Source: Bacteroidetes bacterium HGW-Bacteroidetes-1 (GTDB lineage Bacteria > Bacteroidota > Bacteroidia > Bacteroidales > F082). From it: a DNA stretch of 64,000 nucleotides. The translations under genes and the position numbers were made by a program. The notes below the pieces were generated by a model. It made no database searches, was not told the origin of the DNA, and worked only from the letters and a program-made list of their open reading frames with translations. Below are positions 1 to 6,581 of the stretch, in pieces; the first letter of the stretch is position 1; each line of letters opens with the position of its first letter. The stretch lies in contig PHDU01000010.1 of the NCBI GenBank assembly GCA_002842755.1, positions 1 to 64,000 of the forward strand, read 5' to 3'.

Positions 1-423
1 TGTCATGGTAATCTGTTTTCCCAAAGCGCAATAGCCTGTTTCATTGCACATTACCCGTAAATGGCTAATGTTCGGTACAAAGTCCGTTTTGAAATTTGGG
101 TTTGTTCACACAAATAGTTAGCACAAACTTAACCCATCAACTTTTCTGAGAGGTTGATGCGTTGATTTGTTGATTTGTTGCTGGCGCAAGCCAAGAGCCT
201 TCAGCACCAGTCACTCTCAAACGCGTCAGTATCAACAAATCAACTCTTTTGAGGGGTTTAGGGCTGGCGCGTGCCTTTGTGGTGCTTTGTGACTCCTTTG
301 TGGCGCTTTGTGTAATAGCTGCTGAAAGTCTGAGGTCTGAAAGTCAGCGTGCGCCTCCCTCAAACAGCCAAATGACCTTGCCAAGAGCCAAAAGCCAAGA
401 GCCCCTCAAAACCCAAACCTCCT
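1..423. other. Intergenic region with short inverted repeats, no gene
   Basis: No credible gene lies here. Small inverted repeats are visible: CATCAAC (135-141) with GTTGATG (153-159), and GTTGATTTGTTGA (161-173) with its complement at 232-244. The stretch 270-325 is rich in TTTGTGG/CTTTGTG words that recur near 6453-6523. The 66-codon frame at 249-449 consists of these repeats and runs into the convergent gene, so I do not call it. Confidence 0.5.
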
Positions 424-1170
424 CTACTGCTTCAAAACCGCTTTTGTAAAAATATAGGCCGGAATTTCCTGATCAAATTGAATTTTGGTGATTTTGAATT
501 CAGTGCCATCGCCTTGTTTCAGCATATCCTTGTAAACGACCGTTGAGGGAAACCACCTGCCCTTCACCTGAATTACATCCTTCATTTCCATTTGCTTCAG
601 CAATTTGCCGCTTTTGGCATACAGTTCCTGTTTCAAAGGAACAAAGCGTTCGGTGTCGACCCACATTTTTTGGGTATGATAGGATACATCCTCCACCTTG
701 GCTGTGAGTTCGAGCAGATAAGTTTTACGGCCATCGATCACCTCCTCCCCTGCAACCGTTGCCAGATAAACATCTGTCAGTTTGCGGTCGTCCATCATGT
801 CTTCGTAGGAAAGGTCACTGCCCATCACAGATTGCCTGAGCATATGCCCGGAAATCTGAATTGTGCGGTCGGTGGAAGGTGAATAAATCCAAAGCTGCTT
901 TTCGAGTTTCAGCATTTTCGTTCCCTTCTCCGAAGCCGGCGAAAGGTATTCGGTAAAGGATTTTTCATTTCCTTCGGAATAGCTTTTCGAAACGACGGTG
1001 CGACTGCTTCGCCTGCCATGAATGGTCATCTCAGATTCAAAAATTCTGTTGTCGGAGGACATATTGGCATCGACTTTTTCAATGATTTGCGTTGCATCCT
1101 GAGCGCTCACCGAAAGGGTTATCAGGGTTATTAATGTTATAAGGTTTATTTTTGAGAGGATTGTTTTCAT
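424..1170 (-). CDS. LolA-like outer membrane lipoprotein-sorting protein
   Basis: This is a 248-residue exported protein with a signal peptide of about 23 residues ending in SVSA. The body is an all-beta fold of the LolA-like type: ESEMTIHGRR, then KSFTEYLSPASEKGTKMLKLEKQLWIY and VWVDTERFVPLK-type strands. Related proteins carry lipid or lipoprotein cargo through the periplasm, and in Bacteroidota they often sit beside ABC or RND exporters. Here it is the last gene after an ATPase and two FtsX-type permeases, so it probably takes cargo from that transporter. It is separated from the upstream permease by a 7-bp tandem repeat array instead of the ATGA overlap seen higher in the operon. The stop codon is TAG. 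The cargo is unknown. Confidence 0.8.
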   Translation of the reverse strand: MKTILSKINLITLITLITLSVSAQDATQIIEKVDANMSSDNRIFESEMTIHGRRSSRTVVSKSYSEGNEKSFTEYLSPASEKGTKMLKLEKQLWIYSPSTDRTIQISGHMLRQSVMGSDLSYEDMMDDRKLTDVYLATVAGEEVIDGRKTYLLELTAKVEDVSYHTQKMWVDTERFVPLKQELYAKSGKLLKQMEMKDVIQVKGRWFPSTVVYKDMLKQGDGTEFKITKIQFDQEIPAYIFTKAVLKQ

Positions 1171-1173
1171 ATA

Positions 1174-1271
1174 GATTTCTGATTTCTAATTTCTAATTTC
1201 TGATTTCTGATTTCTGATTTCTAATTTCTGATTTCTGACTTCTGACTTCTGACTTCCGTCTTCTGATTTCA
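1174..1271. repeat. Tandem array of 14 heptamers (GATTTCT type)
   Basis: Fourteen 7-bp units run without interruption: GATTTCT, AATTTCT, GACTTCT and close variants. The array fills the whole gap between the permease stop codon (1269-1271) and the LolA-like start codon (1170-1168). On the coding strand the unit reads AGAAATC, so the array forms the untranslated leader directly in front of the LolA-like ATG. The units nearest the permease are the most diverged. Confidence 0.9.
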
Positions 1272-2543
1272 TGCTTCAAGTTCTTTGAAAAGTCTTGCTG
1301 TTTGTCTTTTGTAAATACCTATTCCTGAAAGCATTGTACCTATTACTGTAGAAACAACTCCTGGAATGAAACCGATATAAAAGTCGATCGGTGTAATTCT
1401 TGCCCTGATAATTCTTGGAAACATCATCGAGGCACCCTCCATCATTCCGGAGATGTCGATGCCATAGGTTTGAATCAGCCAGGCTAAAAACAGGCCAATG
1501 GCCGTTCCCACAACCGAGCCTGCAATACCAATGAAAATGGATTCGTAGATCATGCTTCTGTAAACATGGCCTTTTTCTTCGCCCATCGCAAGTCTGATAC
1601 CGATTTCTCCGTAGCGTCGCAAACCTCCGAGCAGACCTGCGTTCCAGAGCACCAGCGACATGGCAAAGATAAAAATCAGTGAAATATAGAGCGACCATAC
1701 TTCAGCCATCTGCACATATTGCCCCATTGAACCCTGCTGACTCAGACTTTTCATCACAGGTGAAAACTCGTCCTCCGAAAGGGCATTCTTTGCATTGAAT
1801 GCATTTGCCATTTCGACAGCGCGTTCATTTTCATAAAAGCCTTCACCGAAAAACCCCAGAATTTCGCCCGCAGCATCAGGCATATTAAGGGCTGCACGCA
1901 CGTCTTCAATGTCAGCAATGACCGAACCTCTGTCCATGATTTCGACACCAAATGACACTGTCCCGGAGACAATGAAGTTGTACATAATCATACTGCCGTT
2001 CATATCCGTGCTGATCAGTGTGACTGCCTCGCCAATTTCTGCTTCAAGCTTCCGTGCAAAATGTTCACTAAGAAGCACTTCACCCGCCTTAGCCGGCAGG
2101 TTTCCCCTGACAATTGAACTTCTGATATTCATTCGGTCGGCTTCTTTCGAGTCGGGAGACAGCAAATCGATGCCAAAACCAATGGATGGACCTTGTGATC
2201 TCGTTTCTCCATTTTCGTCTGGAACATCGATCAGTCCGCCAAACTGTATCCTTGCAGCCCATTCCATATCAGGATTGGCTTCTTTGAGCGCAGATTTCAG
2301 ATGACTGACTTCGACCAAAGCAAGGTCTATAGGCAGTAAATCCATGTTTTCGGCATAGGCTTTCGACATCACTTTCACATGTCCGTGGCTGAATTTTGCA
2401 TTCATTTCGATGGTATCGCCCATAAAACCAGTGATATAGGCATGCATCCAAACTGTAAGCATCACCCCGATGGCTACCACGAGCACAGGCATCAGGCTCC
2501 GGCTTCTATCGCGCCAAAGCCCTGTTAACAAAAATTTTATCAT
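1269..2543 (-). CDS. ABC transporter permease, FtsX/MacB type (second subunit)
   Basis: The 424-residue protein has the architecture of MacB/LolCE-like permeases. One membrane helix lies near the N terminus (about residues 13-35), a large periplasmic domain follows (about 40-280), and three more helices form the FtsX domain at the C terminus (around 283-303, 330-355 and 385-412). The FtsX region contains the typical GLRRYGEIGIRLAMG coupling segment before the second helix. Its start overlaps the stop of the first permease by ATGA (2540-2543), so the two are translationally coupled and probably form a heterodimer with the ATPase at 3712-4428. Such transporters extrude lipoproteins, peptides or lipids; nothing here fixes the substrate. 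Confidence 0.88.
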   Translation of the reverse strand: MIKFLLTGLWRDRSRSLMPVLVVAIGVMLTVWMHAYITGFMGDTIEMNAKFSHGHVKVMSKAYAENMDLLPIDLALVEVSHLKSALKEANPDMEWAARIQFGGLIDVPDENGETRSQGPSIGFGIDLLSPDSKEADRMNIRSSIVRGNLPAKAGEVLLSEHFARKLEAEIGEAVTLISTDMNGSMIMYNFIVSGTVSFGVEIMDRGSVIADIEDVRAALNMPDAAGEILGFFGEGFYENERAVEMANAFNAKNALSEDEFSPVMKSLSQQGSMGQYVQMAEVWSLYISLIFIFAMSLVLWNAGLLGGLRRYGEIGIRLAMGEEKGHVYRSMIYESIFIGIAGSVVGTAIGLFLAWLIQTYGIDISGMMEGASMMFPRIIRARITPIDFYIGFIPGVVSTVIGTMLSGIGIYKRQTARLFKELEA

Positions 2544-3715
2544 TGTAGTTTCCCCCTTAAAGCTTCTGTTGGATTCATTTTTGCAATTTTCCGCGAAGGC
2601 AGATAGCTCACTACAGCCGTGGTTAATGTAACCACAATCACTGTTGAAGCAACCAATCCTATGCTATAAACCGGATAAAGCGTTTGTGCCATTGCCATGC
2701 CGAATTCACTTGCATCGACTGGCATTGTCCAGCCGACTTTTGCCTGCCATAGCAGAAAAGGCATTCCATAAATCATTGATACAATTGCCGCCAAAACGGC
2801 GTGCATAGTGCCTTCAACTGTGAAAAGGCCGACCACCTGTCCGCGCGTATAGCCCAAAGCAATATAGGTTCCGATTTCCTTTTGCCTGCGAAAAATCGAC
2901 AATACCTGTGTATCAAAGATGGCCAACATTGCAAGCAGAAGCAAAATGGCAAAAAGTATCGTCTGACCGGCTGATTTGGTTTTTATCATTTCATCCACCT
3001 GCTTTGTGAGCATTGCTTTTGTTTTCAAAGTCCAGCCTGAAATTTCGCTTCTGTTCTCTTTGCTTTCGCCGAAAGTCAAGGTGGTAGCTTCGTCGGGCAA
3101 CAGCATCATTTCCTGTAGTTTATCCAATGCCATATAAACCTGCGACAGCTCTGCAGCGGGCACATTGGATGAAAAAATATCGACTATCACGATGTCTGCT
3201 GCATCGAAAGTGCTGTTGGCATCACGCCAGCGCAAAGTCAGCAGGTCACCGATTTTCAATCTGCTGTTTCTTGCCATCATGGCGCCGATAACAGCCGGAA
3301 TGGCATCTGTGGCTGTGTCGAGTTTTTGCGTTGGAATCTTAAAAATTTTCTGATCAGGTTTGATGCCTTTGATGTTGACTGCCTGCATCCTTCCTTCCGG
3401 AAAAATCGTTCCCTGCACTATCAGCATCGGGACAACACCACCGGCATCGATTTCGGGCTGCAGTTCAGCCGGAATTGGTGCATGGCTGTCCAAAAGGGTG
3501 AATGGATCGAGCGGATCATAGTTTTCCTGCCAGTATTGTCCGCCACCGATTTCCCAGTTGGTCATGTCTGTTTTGGCCTGATAATCCCATCCTGACATGA
3601 TGCCTTTGAGCCAGATAATGACAACGAACGAGAACGAAAGCACTATCACATTGAGCCAGGTACGAAGTCCTGCCCCGATTAGATTGCGATAGGCCAGTTT
3701 TATTGCTAGTTTCAT
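2540..3715 (-). CDS. ABC transporter permease, FtsX/MacB type (first subunit)
   Basis: This is a 391-residue four-helix permease with an N-terminal helix (about residues 20-40), a periplasmic MacB-PCD-like domain and a C-terminal FtsX domain. The coupling segment FRRQKEIGTYIALGYTRGQV follows the second helix, as in LolC/LolE and MacB relatives. It overlaps the ATPase gene by ATGA at 3712-3715 and the second permease by ATGA at 2540-2543. The two permeases differ clearly in sequence, which points to a LolCDE-like heteromeric complex more than a MacB homodimer. The neighbours (outer-membrane protein, LolA-like carrier) support a role in moving a lipid or lipoprotein to the outer membrane or out of the cell. 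Confidence 0.88.
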   Translation of the reverse strand: MKLAIKLAYRNLIGAGLRTWLNVIVLSFSFVVIIWLKGIMSGWDYQAKTDMTNWEIGGGQYWQENYDPLDPFTLLDSHAPIPAELQPEIDAGGVVPMLIVQGTIFPEGRMQAVNIKGIKPDQKIFKIPTQKLDTATDAIPAVIGAMMARNSRLKIGDLLTLRWRDANSTFDAADIVIVDIFSSNVPAAELSQVYMALDKLQEMMLLPDEATTLTFGESKENRSEISGWTLKTKAMLTKQVDEMIKTKSAGQTILFAILLLLAMLAIFDTQVLSIFRRQKEIGTYIALGYTRGQVVGLFTVEGTMHAVLAAIVSMIYGMPFLLWQAKVGWTMPVDASEFGMAMAQTLYPVYSIGLVASTVIVVTLTTAVVSYLPSRKIAKMNPTEALRGKLQ

Positions 3716-4428
3716 TGCGCTACAGATTTTTGGGGTGTGATTATTTCGTCCTTGTCAACCCTGCCGTCGAGCAGGTAAATCTTTCTTCGGAGGTAACTTA
3801 TAACTTTCTCATCATGTGTTGCAAAAATGAAAGTTGTATTAAGCTCTCTGTTAAGGGTTTCCATTGTTTTCAGAATGTGATGCGAATTGACTGCATCCAG
3901 GTTGGCAGTAGGTTCGTCAGCCAGCACAAGCGAAGGTTTTTTCACCATGGCACGCGCAATCGCAACACGCTGACATTCGCCACCGGAAAGTTGAGGTGGT
4001 TTTGAATGAACCTTTTCGGTGAGACCAACCCATTCCAGGGCATCCATCACCATTTTATAGCGCACTGATTTTGAGTATTTCAACAAAAGAAGCGGAAATT
4101 CAACATTTTCGAAAACTGTATGCACCACAAGCAAATTGTAGCTCTGAAATATAAATCCAAGGCTTTCTTTGCGCAGTTGTGCCGCTTCTTTTGTTGATAG
4201 TTTACCAATAGACTTTCCAAGCACGTGCACTGTTCCTTCGGTTGGCACATCGAGCGAACCCAGAATATTCAGCAAGGTCGTTTTGCCTGAACCGCTCGGA
4301 CCGATAAGGCCTGTAAATTCACCTGTTCCAAACTTCAGGTTGATGTTTTTGAGTGCCGTAAAACTATCTTTCCCCATAGGGAAACGTTTCACAAGCTTTT
4401 CGATGGTGATGATGGATTGATTTTCCAT
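3712..4428 (-). CDS. ABC transporter ATP-binding protein, LolD/MacB type
   Basis: The 238-residue ATPase has a complete nucleotide-binding fold. The Walker A motif is GPSGSGKT at residues 43-50. The signature motif is LSGGE followed by CQRVAIARAM near residue 147, and the Walker B region is LVLADEPTANLD. The FIFQSYNLL Q-loop is the form found in the LolD/MacB/FtsE group. It starts the transporter block of the operon, 66 bp after the outer-membrane protein gene, and overlaps the first permease by 4 bp. It would power the FtsX-type permease pair. Assignment to the family is firm; assignment to LolD itself is not justified. Confidence 0.92.
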   Translation of the reverse strand: MENQSIITIEKLVKRFPMGKDSFTALKNINLKFGTGEFTGLIGPSGSGKTTLLNILGSLDVPTEGTVHVLGKSIGKLSTKEAAQLRKESLGFIFQSYNLLVVHTVFENVEFPLLLLKYSKSVRYKMVMDALEWVGLTEKVHSKPPQLSGGECQRVAIARAMVKKPSLVLADEPTANLDAVNSHHILKTMETLNRELNTTFIFATHDEKVISYLRRKIYLLDGRVDKDEIITPQKSVAQ

Positions 4429-4494
4429 AATTGAATTTCAATTTTTTTTAATTCAGGTTTGAAAATATTTTAATGTTTTTGATCTGTATGATTT

Positions 4495-5634
4495 TCAATG
4501 ATTATAAACCAACATCAGCTGAAATCCTTTGCCTGCAAACATATTTCCTGACACAGTCTGGTTGGGAATCAGGTATTGTTTTGGATTCCACCAACCCATC
4601 AGGTGCATGTCGATTTTGTTGAATTTATGTTGAAAACTGATAAAATTATACGTATTTCTGCTTGACCAGTCGTAGTAAATAATGGCATTCAGATTGTCGA
4701 ACATGCTGAAGGGATATGAAATTGTCAGGCCTGAAAAAGCAAAACCATTGGCCAGATCAATCCTTTTCCTGCCCGTTGTCACAGCCAGTTGTTCAACCAT
4801 GACATGCAGACCGTTTCCAAGTCCGAATGTGTAGTCTGCGCCAATATTGGCAAGCAATTGATTTGTTGCAAGTTGCAAATCCTTGTTTTTGTGAATGTAG
4901 GCGACCTCAAACCAAAGTCCGACACCAATATCCCATTTGCCGTCTATCCCAATTCTGTTTTCGAGAATTTCATCAAAGATAGGAAGTTCAAAGGCATTTT
5001 CCCGACTGTCAGCAATCCGTTGATGAAAGCTGATGGCGATTTCACCTTTTTTCAAGGGCTGTTGAAAGCGACCACCAAACTCAGGAAAACTGCCATTTGA
5101 TTTTATCAGCTCCCATGTTTTTGGTTTGTCGGAAGGATACAGCACCCACAGCCAAAGATTGGCATTGTTGAGAAAATAATACCTGCCTAGCAAAGCCCAC
5201 ACGCCATCAGTCAATTGCAAAGGGTCGCGCGGATCAACCTGATCAAACCACATCAAAGGGCGCAACATGGAAGCTGAACCAAAATTGATTTTTTGCAGCC
5301 CAAGCCGAAGTTCTATCTGTTCGCCTGAATAGCGCGCCCAAAAGCGATAAAGCTTCAGGTTGGCATCTGCTGAAAGCGAATCGAAATTAAAAAAATTCAA
5401 AGCACCATTGATGTTAGCCGATGCCTCAAAGTCGATCAGGTTTTTCTTCTTTTGGATTTTGTAATTCAGCTGAGGAATATAGCGGGCGCCTGTCCATACC
5501 AGCTTTTCATCGTTCAATCCAGCCCATGCAGAAGCCTGTCCGGTAAAAGAAACTGATTGCTCATCCTGTGCATTACAAGTGAACTGAATGCTCAGAAACA
5601 CAACTAAAACGATCATTTTCAAATATACAGACAT
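4495..5634 (-). CDS. Outer-membrane protein, porin-like, in TetR/ABC operon
   Basis: I start this at the ATG at 5634 (379 residues), because the longer frame would overlap the TetR gene and the signal peptide begins here: MSVYLKMIVLVVFL up to about CNAQ. The body shows alternating aromatic and polar strands (RFWARYSGEQIELRLGLQKI, NFGSASMLRPLMWFD, GKWDIGVGLWFEVAYI) and a C-terminal FQLMLVYNH strand, as expected of an outer-membrane beta-barrel of about 16 strands. I do not recognise a named family. It lies 4 bp after the TetR stop and 66 bp before the ABC ATPase, so it is probably the outer-membrane part of the same system. Confidence 0.7.
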   Translation of the reverse strand: MSVYLKMIVLVVFLSIQFTCNAQDEQSVSFTGQASAWAGLNDEKLVWTGARYIPQLNYKIQKKKNLIDFEASANINGALNFFNFDSLSADANLKLYRFWARYSGEQIELRLGLQKINFGSASMLRPLMWFDQVDPRDPLQLTDGVWALLGRYYFLNNANLWLWVLYPSDKPKTWELIKSNGSFPEFGGRFQQPLKKGEIAISFHQRIADSRENAFELPIFDEILENRIGIDGKWDIGVGLWFEVAYIHKNKDLQLATNQLLANIGADYTFGLGNGLHVMVEQLAVTTGRKRIDLANGFAFSGLTISYPFSMFDNLNAIIYYDWSSRNTYNFISFQHKFNKIDMHLMGWWNPKQYLIPNQTVSGNMFAGKGFQLMLVYNH

Positions 5635-5638
5635 CTTT

Positions 5639-6217
5639 CTATTCTTTGCATGGGTAGGGTGAAATACCATAAGTGAAAAACTTTGTCATTTCGATGACTA
5701 CCTCCTGAGGTCCTCCACAAAGTTGCATGAGGTAAGCATCGTTGAGCAGCTCTGCAAATTTCTGAGAGAGATAGAGAAAAACTTCCGGTTTGAAGTCTTT
5801 TCGGAAATCCCCTCTTTCCTGTGCTGCCTTATAATCATTGACAATTTCCTCCCATGAAGTAGCCGTTTTCTCAGCGATATATTGCTTCAATCCATATGTT
5901 TCGTCCGCATAAAAGTCGTTTAGAAATTCCTGACTTATATCGTTCACAGCCTCAGATTTCATCTTCAGCAGGTTCTCCATCTTTTCAGCCGTCGTGGAGG
6001 CTGAATTCATGATCTCTTTAAACTGCTGCAGACTTTTCTCCACCTCTGCATCATAAACAGCCTTTGCAAGTGCGGTCTTATCGGGATAATATCTGTAAAA
6101 CGTCATTTTACTGACAGCGGCTGCCTTGCAGATTTCTTCGACCGAAACCCTTCTGAATCCATGCTTCCAGAAAAGCGCACGCCCTGACTTCACTATTTCA
6201 CCTTGCTTTTTATTCAT
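5639..6217 (-). CDS. TetR/AcrR family transcriptional regulator
   Basis: This is a 192-residue regulator. The N-terminal helix-turn-helix (about residues 10-50) contains the TetR hallmark FRRVSVEEICKAAAVSKMTFYRYYPDKTAL, and the rest is an all-helical ligand-binding domain with a Glu/Lys-rich dimerisation face. It is the first gene of the operon leading to the outer-membrane protein and ABC transporter, so autoregulation together with control of that exporter is likely. The ligand is unknown. The upstream intergenic region is AT-rich (6218-6300), and I could not fix a convincing operator palindrome in it. Confidence 0.9.
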   Translation of the reverse strand: MNKKQGEIVKSGRALFWKHGFRRVSVEEICKAAAVSKMTFYRYYPDKTALAKAVYDAEVEKSLQQFKEIMNSASTTAEKMENLLKMKSEAVNDISQEFLNDFYADETYGLKQYIAEKTATSWEEIVNDYKAAQERGDFRKDFKPEVFLYLSQKFAELLNDAYLMQLCGGPQEVVIEMTKFFTYGISPYPCKE

Positions 6218-6581
6218 TTTATACCTTTTTAGTATTTTTGTTACTAATAAAGTACAATATTACAACATTCGTAATCTTTTGTCAAGTGAAAAATGAGAAA
6301 AATTACAATTTTCTAAAAAAATTATTTGTTGCATAAAAAATAAAAGCTTGCCTCAAAATATTTGCAGGCAGACTTTCATGAATGATACCATTCGTGCTGA
6401 CCTCAAAGAGGTCATACGTTTTTAAGATTAAATTCTTTTTGTAACTCTGTGCCTCCTTTGTGGCACTCTGTTCAATAGCTCCGTCACAAAGAGTCACCAA
6501 GAATCACGAAGTACCACAAAGAGATCTTGATTTCAGAATCAATAAACAAAATCCTTTGGATATAATAATCCCAAACCCCTA
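6218..6581. other. Intergenic region with degenerate CTTTGTGGC repeats
   Basis: This 364-bp gap holds no credible gene. At 6453-6480 lies a copy of a 28-bp word also present at 293-320, with 24 of 28 bases shared, built of CTCCTTTGTGGC and AATAGCT. At 6485-6523 a related word appears in inverse orientation (CACAAAG, ACCACAAAGAG), giving an imperfect inverted repeat. The region separates the TetR operon start from the 3' end of the first PUL. Confidence 0.6.

Noticed and set aside
1174-1271. CRISPR-like array
   Set aside because: The repeat unit is only 7 bp with no spacers, and no cas genes are present.
6303-6500. 65-codon minus-strand frame after the TetR operon start
   Set aside because: It is made of the CTTTGTGGC-type repeat and AT-rich spacer; no protein features.
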